Position numbers and translations under genes: made by a program. A stretch of 64,000 nt of DNA from Forficula auricularia (Eukaryota; Arthropoda; Insecta; Dermaptera; Forficulidae), in assembly GCA_024734495.1 (NCBI GenBank), contig JALMQS010000187.1, positions 4,550,341 to 4,614,340 on the forward strand. Reading direction: 5' to 3'. Every line of letters begins with the position of its first letter. Position 1 is the first letter of the stretch. This document shows positions 33,501 to 39,219 of this stretch, piece by piece. The notes under the pieces are model-generated. The model worked only from the letters and a program-made list of their open reading frames with translations, was not told the DNA's origin and made no database searches.

Positions 33501-35842
33501 CTAGTTGGGTCAAATCCGTAGTCAAAAATGTGTCACCAGCTCTTGGACTAATTGAAAAGTTTTTATTTTTATTTATTTCTCTTTTGTCCAGTCAAATTGT
33601 GTCTTTATCAGGAAAGTTTTGGGGTAGTTCTGATTTTTTGCATATATATGTTTTTTGGGTCGCTGAATCCAAATCTGAGGCCTCTCACCAGGGCCCTGTG
33701 CAAACATTTTTTTAGGGGCCTTATATTTTTTGGGAAAAATCTAAATTATAGTTCAAAGAGATATCATATAAAAAAACTTATTGTACACAAAAATATATTA
33801 CATTATTTATATTATAAGAATATTTAATTTTCATTTAATTGTAATCTTCTAGCTTTCATTTGAGCAAAGTCATTAATTATATCGTCATAATTAATATCCT
33901 TTTAAAATTATCTTACATGTTTTATTTTAAAATCTCGAATGGAAATTTTTGTAAAACAAATTTGTAAAAAAAATTCAATTAACAATTTCGGGTACTTACG
34001 TATTAACGCCACCGCAGCTAAAGATTTGGCGGCTTTTAAATTTCGCCAATCTAGACCTAAAATTTTAGAGATTAATCCGTTACCCTCTGTCAAAAAACAA
34101 CTTGAATAGGTTCGGTTTATGATCTCGGTTTGATTAGATAAAAAATGCGTTCCCAAACAAACCTTGCGGTGGCGTTAATGTACCCGCATTTTTTTATCTA
34201 ATCGAACCGAGATCATAAACCAAACCTATTCAAGTTGTTTTTTGACAGATGGGAACTGATTTATTCTATTTTATGATTTATCTCAAAAATTTTAGCTGTA
34301 GATTGACGAAATTTAAAAACCGCCAAATCTGTATCAGCTACACTGCGGTGGCCGTTAATACGCAAGTACCCAATTTCGTTTTAGGGCCCCCTAGATATCT
34401 GGGCCCTGTGCGGGTGCACCTCTTGCACCTGCCTAGTTACGGCGCTGCCTCTCACCAAAATTTATTGACACAACATTGTAGAAAATGCAAAAAAAGGTGA
34501 AAATTTCTATTTTTTGGCGGTTTTTTGCTTATAACTCGAAAACTATCAACTTTTCGTAAATACTTTTCATTTGCAAAATGAAAGTTAATACAATTTCCTA
34601 CAAATTTCATTATTTAGTTTTTTTTCTCCGACCAACCGTTCGGGACCAAGAGAAAAATCCAAGTTTTCGACCTCGGCAACCCCGCCGGATCGCCCAAAAA
34701 CACGAACTTTTTTTAAATTTTCTCATTTTAACCATGAAGGAGCACGTTTTCGACAAAAACCACTCTATGAATTTTTAAACTAGATTAAATTTGCTACAAT
34801 TTAAACAAAGTTTCATCTTAATTGGATAATAGTAACCCGTGCCGCAATGAGGTTCAAGTTTTTGAAAAACTGCAATTTTTTTGCAAAAAATCGCAGTTTC
34901 TCCTTCATAAAATGAAAACCACTCATCCTAGAAACTTTATTTATAGATATTCAGCATTTTCCATAACACTTTTGAGGATTCGGATCATATCCTCTCTTGG
35001 AAAATGCTGGATATCTATAAATCTAAGAGTTTTATGAAAAAATGTGGTACAAGTAAACATTCAAGTTAATAAAATTTCCTAAAGAATGAGGCAGGAATCA
35101 AGTTTCTAGGATGAGTGGTTTTCATCTTATGAAGGAAAAACTGCGATTTTTTGCAAAAAATTGCAGTTTTTCAAAACTTCAACCTCATTGCGGCACGGGT
35201 TACTATTATCCAATTAAGATGAAACTTTGTTTTAATTGTAGCAAATTTAATCTAGTTTAAAAATGTATAGAGTGGTCTTTATCGAAAACGTGCTCCAAAT
35301 GGGAAAATATCAAAAAAAAAGTGGGAGTTTTTGGGTGATCCGGGGGAGGGTTGCCGATGTCGAAAACTTGAATTTTTCGCTTGGTCCCGAACGGTTGGTC
35401 GGAGAAAAAAAACTAAAAAATGAAATTTGTAGGAAATTTTATGAACTTTCATTTTTCAAATTAAAAGTATTTACGAAAAGTTGATAGTTTTTGAGTTCTA
35501 AGCGAAAAACCGCCTTTTTTTTTTTTTTTGCATTTTCTACAATTTTTCGTCACGAAAGTTTGGTGAGAGGCCTCAGATTTGGTTGGATTCAGCGCCCCAA
35601 AAAACATATATATATGCAAAAAATCAGAACTACCCCAAAACATTCCCCATATGGGCCCATTTGAGCACAATTTGAGGGACTACTTTTAATAAATTGACAT
35701 ACAATTTATACAAAATAAATATTTTTGTTTTCAGGTTCTAGCATCTCGATTTAATGACCATCTTACAATATCTGTTGCTAAAGAATTAGAAAAAGGTCTT
35801 GGAGGATGGGTCTCTCCTTTTTTTTCGAAAGATAAATATTAA
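8189..35842 (+). CDS. FAAH2: Fatty-acid amide hydrolase 2-like amidase, ten exons
   Basis: Exons: 8189-8365, 18018-18237, 20605-20822, 20886-20997, 23965-24119, 28628-28765, 32333-32428, 32503-32664, 32729-32911, 35735-35842. All introns are GT-AG and every junction keeps frame, giving 522 residues, the usual FAAH2 length. The N-terminus (residues 1-28) is a hydrophobic anchor. The amidase signature fold has Lys126 in GVPFSTKES, Ser201/Ser202 in GGSSGGE and nucleophile Ser225 in GIGTDIGGSIR; the 24-residue Ser-Ser spacing matches FAAH (family knowledge). The enzyme hydrolyses fatty-acid amides at membranes; the insect substrate is unknown. C-terminal blocks LFPSSPYPANFHY and LPATQVPLGLSSKGMPIGIQ are conserved in the family. 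No frameshift or stop occurs, so it looks functional despite six transposon-filled introns. AATAAA lies at 35940-35945. Confidence 0.93.
8700..9055. other. AT-rich part of FAAH2 intron 1
   Basis: No recognised element until the helentron-like sequence begins at 9061. A short frame at 8985-9167 has no protein character and runs into that repeat. Confidence 0.4.
9061..12695 (+). mobile_element. Helentron-like (HINE/DINE-like) element with expanded central satellite, copy A
   Basis: It starts ACTTTATCCAATGCAAAGCA directly after a T run, with about 700 bp of element body nearly identical to 25032-25745. This leads into a 119-bp tandem array. The complete copy at 25032-27285 shows a left ACTTTATCC, a right GGATAAAGT, and a terminal hairpin GCAACG-ATC-CGTTGC. 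This copy lacks the right end. The architecture (subterminal inverted repeats, central tandem repeats, 3' hairpin) fits helentron-associated non-autonomous elements; the class is inferred. Confidence 0.65.
9783..12690 (+). repeat. 119-bp satellite array, about 24 copies
   Basis: The unit runs GCTGAAGACATAGAGAAATC, GATTGATTCTCATCTAGTAC, TTGAGGAATAATCATTC, TATATTGGATTTTTGACG, TTTCGGTTTTTATTAGTAAC. Successive GCTGAAG starts are 119 bp apart, occasionally 118 or 120 by single-base indels. Central copies are nearly identical; the last three or four (from about 12350) are strongly diverged. This is the usual pattern for unequal exchange, with unhomogenised copies at an edge. Confidence 0.95.
12813..12840. 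other. Possible hAT-like terminus
   Basis: CAGGCAAGGTGGCCAACTTA resembles the end AAGGTGACCAACTA of the hAT-like element at 19272-20475. No convincing partner end or 8-bp duplication was found, so it is a weak call. Confidence 0.2.
13013..15277 (+). mobile_element. hAT-like MITE hosting an expanded 20-bp minisatellite
   Basis: The ends are CGAGGGGTGATCCGCGATTG and CGCGGTTCACCCCTCG, with inner GGAAGTAGGTGTACAC/AGGTGTACAG. Flanks are GTTTAGGG on the left and GTTTAGGA on the right, a 7-of-8 duplication. Apart from the inserted array it is the same element as the 130-bp copy at about 3938-4066. Confidence 0.85.
13030..15232 (+). repeat. 20-bp minisatellite, about 110 copies
   Basis: The unit is TTGGAAGTACTTGGAAATAT. 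Variants include GTGCTTGG, GTACCTGG, TTTGAAAG, and a higher-order insertion TTTGGATTAGGTACTTGG repeated several times between 13635 and 14490. Because 20 is not a multiple of 3 and the unit contains no plus-strand stop in any frame, three units form a 20-codon open period. This produces spurious frames of up to 428 codons. Confidence 0.97.
15290..16320. other. FAAH2 intron 1, unassigned sequence
   Basis: AT-rich up to about 15500. Then 15835-16020 is a higher-GC, unique-looking stretch (GGTCCCCGGATTCCTGGCAG, CACCCATCAAAGCTTGGC, GGGGAGTGACTGGTCAAAGC). It matches no repeat elsewhere in the window and no RNA gene I recognise. Confidence 0.35.
16324..16883 (+). mobile_element. Second helentron-like family, copy 1
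   Basis: It begins ACTTTACAATACAGGATATG after a T run. It ends with TTGTATGGTAAAGTCAA (subterminal inverted repeat), then GGATGGCCACATCAGAACAC GTCAGCT, where GATG-GCCA-CATC can form a small hairpin. The body contains two diverged units of about 120 bp. It disrupts the left end of the ACCGGGTGAG element that follows. Other copies (reverse orientation): 24418-27391, 36652-38203, 39220-40147. Confidence 0.6.
16885..17744. mobile_element. ACCGGGTGAG long-TIR DNA transposon, copy 2 (left end lost)
   Basis: The left TIR is cut at TTTATCTTGAGACAG by the helentron-like insertion. The right end ACTCACCCGGT is intact at 17734-17744. It carries a plus-strand HTH relic at 17259-17456. Confidence 0.75.
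17259..17456 (+). pseudogene. DUF4817-type HTH transposon ORF fragment
   Basis: Residues SGASFYRVVNLFKK, then a Lys-rich KARKKLKKAKITKLELEFIQ and KTYCNTLWNSTEH. Only the C-terminal half of the HTH domain remains, and there is no catalytic region. Confidence 0.55.
17757..17797 (-). other. Decayed hammerhead-like motif
   Basis: The minus strand reads CTTGAGATGAAGACAAGGTA then TTCGAAACAATAGCCTC, clearly related to the motif at 3631-3672. CTGATGA is lost and GTC is changed to GCC. Confidence 0.35.
18018..18237 (+). CDS. FAAH2: FAAH2 exon 2
   Basis: It follows acceptor TTTAG; the nearer AG at 18024 would give an early stop. It encodes LSAESCVKSFIEHNKLINPY, INAVV, and GVPFSTKES with the catalytic Lys126. 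It ends after one base of a Gly codon at donor GTAAAA. Confidence 0.93.
18574..19095 (-). mobile_element. Helentron-like satellite element, partial copy (right end and 3 diverged units)
   Basis: It starts with the inverted right terminus AAACTGCAACGGATCGTTGC (hairpin) and AACTCTATCCAAATTC. Diverged 119-bp satellite units follow (GATCGATTCTCATTTAACAG, GACATTTCGGTTATTATT). It ends at AACAACTCAAGCTTGAG. Confidence 0.6.
19272..20475 (-). mobile_element. hAT-like DNA transposon
   Basis: The inverted ends are AAGGTGACCAACTA on the left and TAGTTGGTCACCTT on the right, bracketing a minus-strand transposase remnant in FAAH2 intron 2. I could not fix an 8-bp duplication. Confidence 0.6.
19283..20345 (-). 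pseudogene. hAT-superfamily transposase, C-terminal part
   Basis: A 321-codon minus frame (20248 to 19283) continues upstream after a frameshift near 20290, which restores VRWLALTPALERVLQLYDPL, the segment that precedes the C-terminal part in hAT proteins. The hAT C-terminal dimerisation motif is clear at about residues 210-265: LKVLIEISLCCPGTNAAVER, VFSLGNDYWS, LSVKTLSAVLTVKFN. The N-terminal zinc finger and first catalytic part are absent. The long intact frame suggests a fairly recent loss, or a truncated product that is still expressed; the missing N-terminus argues against activity. Confidence 0.75.
20605..20822 (+). CDS. FAAH2: FAAH2 exon 3
   Basis: Residues 134-205: LSHTWGILARKNFKGKEDSD, GAIFLCLTNIPEYNMWCESR, NPYDLRKNVGGSSGGE. 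It carries the cis-Ser (Ser201/202) of the amidase triad. The donor is GTGAGT. Confidence 0.95.
20886..20997 (+). CDS. FAAH2: FAAH2 exon 4
   Basis: AALISACGSPFGIGTDIGGS then IRMPAFYNGIFGHKPTT. Ser225 in DIGGS is the nucleophile. The preceding intron is only 63 bp. It ends with one base of a Gly codon. Confidence 0.95.
21549..22205 (+). pseudogene. Non-LTR retrotransposon reverse transcriptase, C-terminal part
   Basis: Two frames joined by a frameshift near 21780. The first has NSRLPWSDHVSLICKRVYGS. The second has YYGLDSVSLHRLSVALNSCI, RYIYDL, GFSLPNYLKVRYLRFVHRVL, and ends FEITAPRLWNSMPSALRQPS. This is the typical thumb and C-terminal region of jockey/CR1-like non-LTR elements. It is 5'-truncated. 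Confidence 0.75.
22348..23110. mobile_element. AACCGACTTC-TIR element, copy 3
   Basis: It starts AACCGACTTCAAAAAAGGAG, with a long T tract at about 22390-22428. An internal palindrome runs from 22747 (AACCGACTTCAAAAATTAAG) to 23087 (GAAGTCGGTT), with arms of about 165 bp meeting near 22900. It is inserted in the retrotransposon 3' UTR. Confidence 0.75.
23281..23463 (+). pseudogene. DUF4817-type HTH transposon ORF fragment
   Basis: Residues MWKKCYRAAIEMNAERFPDR then NTPSQASFYRV, closest to the 2228-2443 copy. It loses frame after FYRV. Confidence 0.6.
23965..24119 (+). CDS. FAAH2: FAAH2 exon 5
   Basis: GLISLKGLTLRDDEVKDSMV then CPGPMTKHAKDLAPMLEILL. The PGPMTKHAKDL block is conserved in insect and vertebrate FAAH2. 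Phase-0 end at donor GTAAAT. Confidence 0.95.
25032..27285 (+). mobile_element. Helentron-like satellite element, complete copy B
   Basis: ACTTTATCCAATGCAAAGCA at the left. The right end has GGATAAAGTTTAGCAACGAT and CCGTTGCAGTT, i.e. a subterminal inverted repeat followed by a 6-bp hairpin, between T runs on both sides. About ten satellite units lie inside, plus one terminal unit in inverted orientation (27016-27140). It is 2.25 kb. Confidence 0.7.
25768..27010 (+). repeat. 119-bp satellite array, about 10 copies
   Basis: Same unit as 9783-12690. First copies match closely; copies after 26780 carry the same edge variants (CGATCGATTCT, AACCTTATTGCATTCC) as the right end of the first array. 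The arrays therefore share ancestry including their edges but differ in copy number. Confidence 0.92.
27765..28490. repeat. GCAATATTGC-rich short-period repeat
   Basis: Two zones (27765-27915 and 28263-28490) repeat variants of GCAATATTGCTGCAATGTT at roughly 10-20 bp intervals, in opposite orientation around the fold-back centre. Open frames on both strands are low-complexity consequences. Confidence 0.8.
28628..28765 (+). CDS. FAAH2: FAAH2 exon 6
   Basis: VPVEKINFLYIESINDLRIS then PLNKDMKNAMNKVLNYLKSK and DIHPIK, phase 0 both sides. It matches the variable middle of FAAH2, where the chain continues with F-Y-I-E and the residues between the two halves of the fold. Confidence 0.9.
28985..29185. 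repeat. Palindromic repeat with GACGACCTCAG ends
   Basis: AACACACTGACGACCTCAG...CATGTTTTTAAAAACCATAA is repeated inverted (TTATGGTTTTTAAAAACATG...CTGAGGTCGTCAGTG) around about 29085. The right arm abuts the retrotransposon fragment that follows. Confidence 0.75.
29160..30525 (+). pseudogene. Non-LTR retrotransposon RT remnant, split by a Harbinger element
   Basis: The RT palm is visible as VLVFNIVMDEIIGEIKNLNG and CVCYADDAALVAEDEDSLQR (the YADD catalytic box). It then has MSFMYLGIQMISHQDLETEV in a shifted frame. After the 29516-30093 insertion it continues with AKLRVYKTVVRPILTYATET and ends VKRRRTEWYAHMGRMPEDRL...GRPKKR. It carries a GAA-rich 3' tail at 30500-30522. It is 5'-truncated with frameshifts. 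It belongs to the same family as the minus-strand copy at 48899-51060. Confidence 0.85.
29516..30093. mobile_element. Non-autonomous PIF/Harbinger-like element
   Basis: TIRs AGCCCGGTTCACACCAGGCG and its complement, with target duplication TAA (29513-29515, 30094-30096). The homologous retrotransposon at 49.34 kb reads GAGGTAAAACATCAGGC at the same point, i.e. an empty site with one TAA. A 3-bp TWA duplication is the hallmark of PIF/Harbinger (family knowledge). No transposase or Myb-like ORF is present. Confidence 0.8.
30539..30586. repeat. AT dinucleotide microsatellite
   Basis: About 23 AT repeats directly after the GAA tail of the retrotransposon remnant. Confidence 0.95.
30804..31270 (-). 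pseudogene. Jockey-like RT, C-terminal fragment
   Basis: The minus strand reads FVLHKLCAILDPKAMRIIYQ, ALFESIINYGIIAWG, then after a frame change YDNAMKPLITILTRLIKKI and C-terminal PKINKLIAQKNAYFVAIKYF NKLP. The ALFES..NYGIIAWG block is the thumb of jockey-type RTs. 5'-truncated and frameshifted. Confidence 0.7.
31320..32150 (+). repeat. LTR-like or unclassified repeat sequence in FAAH2 intron 6
   Basis: Higher GC than its surroundings. It contains a diverged tandem duplication (TTCAAGTTCCGCAGTGAGTG / TTCAAGTTCCGCCGTGATTG, about 55 bp apart near 31510-31590) and a late AATAAA within CACTCAATAAAACTATCTC at about 31920. This is LTR-like R/U5 organisation, but no TG...CA ends or primer-binding site could be fixed. 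Confidence 0.3.
32333..32428 (+). CDS. FAAH2: FAAH2 exon 7
   Basis: IEIEELKYSFQLWRYFMSKE then SMDFGSIISLEP, phase 0 at both ends; donor GTATAA. The intron after it is 74 bp. Confidence 0.92.
32503..32664 (+). CDS. FAAH2: FAAH2 exon 8
   Basis: NCRANPFKELFLKLIGKGRF then TIAAIMNLLNTDYFPKENSE and MCEELFKIILSKLE. It ends at donor GTACTG; reading through would meet a stop three codons later. The 64-bp intron that follows restores frame. Confidence 0.92.
32729..32911 (+). CDS. FAAH2: FAAH2 exon 9
   Basis: TLLGSNTVLLFPSSPYPANF, HYTALWNPYNFGYWAAINVL, KLPATQVPLGLSSKGMPIGI Q. The PATQVPLG...G.P.GIQ block is the conserved C-terminal amidase strand. Confidence 0.95.
32950..33550. repeat. 600-bp palindrome (TTAGTCCAAGAGCTGG ends)
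   Basis: The first 280 bp are repeated almost perfectly in reverse (GTGTCACCAGCTCTTGGACT at the right end). The loop is around 33225-33255. Arms contain GTGGACCAGGTACTGCGCAT and ATTCATCCCAGACTATTTG. The near-identity of the arms suggests a recent fold-back insertion in FAAH2 intron 9. Confidence 0.9.
33586..35676. mobile_element. Fold-back element with inserted hAT
   Basis: Outer arms: GTTTTGGGGTAGTTCTGATT and CTGAATCCAAATCTGAGGCC on the left; AGAACTACCCCAAAACATTC and GGCCTCAGATTTGGTTGGAT on the right. Inner arms: CTCCGACCAACCGTTCGGGA (34628) and its complement near 35385, with matching AATGAGGTTCAAGTTTTT and CATCCTAGAAACTT stretches. The centre is near 34980-35000. The left arm is broken by 33689-34447. 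Confidence 0.85.
33689..34447. mobile_element. hAT MITE nested in the fold-back arm
   Basis: Ends CAGGGCCCTGTGCA and CTAGTTACGGCGCTG, with an exact 8-bp duplication CCTCTCAC (33681-33688 and 34448-34455). The interior is itself palindromic (GTTCGGTTTATGATCTCGGT at 34110 against ACCGAGATCATAAACCAAAC at 34206). No transposase. Confidence 0.85.
35735..35842 (+). CDS. FAAH2: FAAH2 exon 10 (terminal)
   Basis: VLASRFNDHLTISVAKELEK then GLGGWVSPFFSKDKY and TAA at 35840. The R-F-N-D-H-L...A..LE..FGGW-like end is the canonical FAAH2 C-terminus. Confidence 0.95.
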   Translation, partial: VLASRFNDHLTISVAKELEKGLGGWVSPFFSKDKY

Positions 35843-35939
35843 TTATGTATATAAATATAATATGCACAGTATATATCCAAATAGTTTTTATATTTCATTT
35901 TATACTTTTGTAATATACACTGTACTACTTGAAAAGTAA

Positions 35940-35945
35940 AATAAA
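35940..35945 (+). promoter_or_regulatory. Polyadenylation signal of FAAH2
   Basis: AATAAA about 100 bp after the stop codon of the terminal exon. Confidence 0.6.
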
Positions 35946-35999
35946 TCCTTGAATTAATCCTTTGATTTATCTTTTTTTGTTTTTATGAAAATGATGAGA

Positions 36000-36612
36000 G
36001 AAGGAGTTACACCAAAAAGATGCAACCCCTAAAGGCCTGGGTTGTCCCCTCCATCGTGAAAAGAAGAAGAAAGAATTTTATGGGCTGGGCGGGGTCGAAG
36101 GTATCTGTGGATACGGGTCTTAAACAGCTGAAGGTTATAACTCGCGGGAAAGATGGTGGCAGAGAGCGAGTTCCAGTCTCTGGAGGTCATAGGGATAAAA
36201 GAGTTGGCGAAAGCGCTTGTTCGACTTTTTATCCAATTTGACAGCGAAGGGGTGCTGAGCGTTCGAAAACCGACGTGTTTCTCGTAAAGAGGGCATTAGG
36301 GGGGATAATTGATTTCAGCTCGACTGAACAGACACCGTGATAGTATCTGTAGTACACGGGAAAGGGCAGAAACGGTTCTTCGGTGGGCCAGGGAGTCGAG
36401 TGAGTTGGTTAGAGCCGGGTCTCCTATTAGTTTAATTGCTCGCTTCTGAATTGCATCCAGTGTAGCAAGAGAATGCTTGGATGCACCCCTCCACAGATGA
36501 GATCCATATTCGAGACAGGGACGAATTTGAGCCTTATACAGTATAAGAAGTTGACTGGGAGTATAACAGCGTCTAGACCTGAATAGGAGACCAAGCTTGC
36601 GCGCTGCAGCTT
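36000..36612 (-). pseudogene. Non-LTR retrotransposon RT, C-terminal part and 3' end
   Basis: Minus strand: LGLLFRSRRCYTPSQLLILY, KAQIRPCLEYGSHLWRGASK, LATLDAIQKRAIKLIGDPAL, then a frame change and SALSLFYRYYHGVCSVELKS. This is the thumb region plus C-terminus of an insect non-LTR element. The 3' end (reading GTTGCATCTTTTTGGTGTAA) recurs at 39249-39380. Confidence 0.75.
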
Positions 36613-37004
36613 TCTAATTATTTCATAAAGAATAAATCGAAAAAAAAAATCAGCTGACTTGTTCTGATGTGGCCATCCACTTGACTTTATCATACAACCT
36701 GGCCTCTCACTTATATTTAATATTTAATAAAATTATTTATATTCATTTAAGGGTGGGGGTTAGTTTTTGCATTTTTAGATTACTGTGTGCCCACTGATTA
36801 TGTATACAAAATTTGGTTGAGTTTGGAACAAGAGCCTATATTTTCATTTTTTGACCCTACACCCCCCCTCCCCCACCAATTTTGGGCGGTTAGTTTTTGA
36901 ATTTTTAGACTTCTGGGGTTGCACTGATTATGTATACAAAATTGTACTAGATGAAGGAGGAGGTATCATCCAAAGATGGAATCACTGGGTTCAATAAAAC
37001 ACCT

Positions 37005-37053
37005 TTAATAAAACGTTTCGGCCTGAATTTTATTTGGCCATCTTCAGTCAATT
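37005..37053 (-). ncRNA. Hammerhead-ribozyme-like motif
   Basis: Minus strand: TTGACTGAAGAT, GGCC...GGCC as a 4-bp stem II with a 12-base loop, then GAAACGTTT. Core CTGAAGA and GAAAC are intact, triplet GTT, stem III is essentially absent, stem I about 3 bp. Confidence 0.45.
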
Positions 37054-37225
37054 AGGCTAATTTTTTTTACAAATGGATGTTAATTCATATATTTTTTATA
37101 CAAAATTATAAGTTGACCAAGTTGGTTTGTTTAGACTTACAGTTATACACAAAATGCGGTACACATATGTGATCGAACCAAGCCTTGTCAAAAATATATA
37201 TTAAATTGAAAGTTTTTGCCGAGAG

Positions 37226-37519
37226 CATGCGCGGATCCAGGGGGGGGGGGCGATGGAGCTACGCCCCCCCCCAAAGCATTGGAGATCAACATTTTTATAT
37301 GTTTATTTAAATTTTTTTTTTTTTATATAACATTAAATTTTAAAATTGAAGAAAATAAAGTTCTATGTGTGTGTGTGGGGGGGGGGGGGCTCTGACCTCC
37401 CCCACCCGCTTGGACAATTCGATCGTGACACACTTCCGAGATCAAAAGTAGATCTTATATACCGGCGACCGCCCCCCCCCCCCCCCCAAAAAAAAAACAG
37501 AGGTCTGGATCCGCGCCTG
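37226..37519. mobile_element. hAT MITE (CATGCGCGGATCCAGG)
   Basis: Ends CATGCGCGGATCCAGG and CTGGATCCGCGCCTG with exact 8-bp duplication GCCGAGAG (37218-37225, 37520-37527). Internal G- and C-runs (37376-37390, 37470-37487). Same family as 44214-44686. Confidence 0.85.
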
Positions 37520-38549
37520 GCCGAGAGTAGCAGAATTTTTATATATTGAAGGAGACAATAAAAGAGTGTGTCGTTATAAATAAATAAAAATTTATAATTC
37601 CAGCAGAAGACACACTCTTTTATTGTCTCCTTCAAAAATATAAATTTCTTTAGCTTCATGTGAATTAATAACGTGCCTGAACCCAAAAGTTTCCAGAATG
37701 AAAGTAATGAGTTTATATAATACCTCCTCCTTCATCTACTACAGTTTCATCACAGCCACGAACTCTAACAATATTTATACAAAATTTGGTTGAGTTTGCT
37801 CAAATGGCCTAGATTTTTAATTTTTAACCCCCCCTCCCACCCTTAATTTTGGGTCGATATGCACCAAAATCTAATCAGCTCTTAATCTCAATGGACCAAA
37901 ACTACTTGTGAAATTTGGTTTCGATATTCATACTAGTTTTTGAGCTAGCTCGTCCACAAAAATTTGGTAACTCACAGACTAACAAGATACATTTTGACAA
38001 AACAATTATTATCTACGAAAAGTATAATTTTTTCGATGTTCACTTATTAGAGCTTTTTTGTAGAGCGAAATGCCATGGTTTCGCTCAATTTTTCTTATCA
38101 AAATAGTTTCAGCCGTTTTTGAGATATTTTGAAAAAAGAAGGAAAAAAACCCACTTTTTTCATGCACGATTACAATACTTGACCATACCCTGTACGGTAA
38201 AGTAAAAATTATAATAATAAATAGATATGTATATGTCCTTTCAACAAAATATTTATTTATTTAATTATTTAACGACCAGCTACACCCTTTTTGCAAAAAA
38301 AATAATATTAGAAATAACATAATAAAGAAAGCCTCGTTTAAATTATCGACTGCTCTGCCACCTGACGGTAGAATAATAAATTCTCTTTTTTAAAATTCCT
38401 ATCCTTTTTCTATAATCTGTCACCTGTCAGAATATCAAATTAATTTACAATTGAAATGAAAACATAGATTATTTCATTAATTATCAAATATAATCTAATT
38501 TTAGTAGATCTCTTTCTTCTTCTGAAATCTGCTCTCTCTATTCTTCATT

Positions 38550-38595
38550 ATGGGTGAATTCTTCACAGATCTAAACGGCCACCCCATATATAGAG
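38550..38595 (+). CDS. Small C2HC-finger gene, candidate exon 1
   Basis: ATG GGT GAA TTC reads MGEFFTDLNGHPIYR plus one base, followed by GTTAGC as donor. The phase (one base left over) fits exactly the acceptor at 40523, creating a Gly codon. Evidence is only the start codon, the donor and matching phase; the donor is not strong. Confidence 0.35.
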
Positions 38596-38760
38596 GTTAG
38601 CTATTTAGTAAAATGTCTTCTCTTTAATTAAATTAATTACTAAAATATAATAATACTAATTGAAAGTAATGGAAGGCAGCCCAGAGGTAGTGAGGAAAGA
38701 AAAAATTAACACATATAAAATAAGGTGTAATTTATTGGAATCCTTCCTCCTTTCCTTTCA

Positions 38761-38802
38761 AACTGACGTTTCGGAGGATTTTTCCCTCCTTCTTCAGCGT
38801 CT
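38761..38802 (-). ncRNA. Hammerhead-like motif, left arm
   Basis: Minus strand CTGAAGAAGGAGGGAAAAAT then CCTCCGAAACGTC. Stem II GGAGG/CCTCC; core CTGAAGA and GAAAC intact. Stem I is broken by a G-A apposition (GACG against AGTT). Confidence 0.4.
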
Positions 38803-38946
38803 ATAAACCAATATGACAAAATTATAAAAATGGGGTTGGTCATCATACATTTCAACAATAAAACAATACAATTATAAATACAATGTAAACAGCCAGATTA
38901 TCAATAGAAAAAAATATAAATTTACTCACTTCAAATATTGGTTTAT

Positions 38947-38988
38947 AGACCCTGAAGAAGGAGGAAAAATCCTCCGAAACGTCGGTTT
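38947..38988 (+). ncRNA. Hammerhead-ribozyme-like motif, right arm
   Basis: GACC, CTGAAGA, A, GGAGGA-AAA-TCCTCC, GAAAC, GTC, GGTT. Stem I is 4 bp (with one G-U), stem II 6 bp; stem III is lacking, as in minimal forms that would need dimerisation. Confidence 0.5.
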
Positions 38989-39219
38989 GAAAGGAAAGGA
39001 GGAAGGATTCCAATAAATTACACCTTATTTTATATGTGTTAATTTTTCTTTCCTCACTACCTCTGGGCTGCCTTCCATTACTTTCAATTAAAATTTCTAC
39101 CAGTCCGTCTCTCTCCAGAGAAAATTTCGTTGCAAAAAATTACAATTATTTAATTTTTCATCTATTCATTTAAATATTTGTTACGGTCACTGGTGGACTA
39201 AATAGATCTCATTACAGGT

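Larger units (their letters stand above)
36944..37775. mobile_element. Element with GATGAAGGAGGAGGTAT ends and hammerhead-like motif
   Basis: Left GTACTAGATGAAGGAGGAGG, right (inverted) ATACCTCCTCCTTCATCTAC. It contains a hammerhead-like motif on the minus strand (37005-37053), a palindromic block of the GAAGGAGACAATAAAAG family (37546-37637), and the hAT MITE 37226-37519. Confidence 0.6.
36652..38203 (-). mobile_element. Second helentron-like family, copy 3, interrupted
   Basis: Begins AGCTGACTTGTTCTGATGTG and ends CCCTGTACGGTAAAGT. The body with its 120-bp units is split at TGTATACAAAAT by an element spanning about 36944-37775, which in turn holds a hAT MITE. Confidence 0.7.
38655..39120. 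mobile_element. Palindromic element with paired hammerhead-like motifs, copy 1
   Basis: Begins ATTGAAAGTAATGGAAGGCA and returns inverted (TGCCTTCCATTACTTTCAAT) near 39090, then CAGTCCGTCTCTCTCCAGAG to 39120. Each arm carries one hammerhead-like motif. The second copy is at 52860-53340. It lies in the intron of the small finger gene. Confidence 0.75.

Noticed and set aside
33458..33827. Two overlapping 85-91 aa frames
   Set aside because: Located in fold-back arms and a hAT end; no protein pattern.
37346..37549. Frames rich in Gly/Pro near 37.4 kb
   Set aside because: They translate G- and C-homopolymer runs of the hAT MITE.
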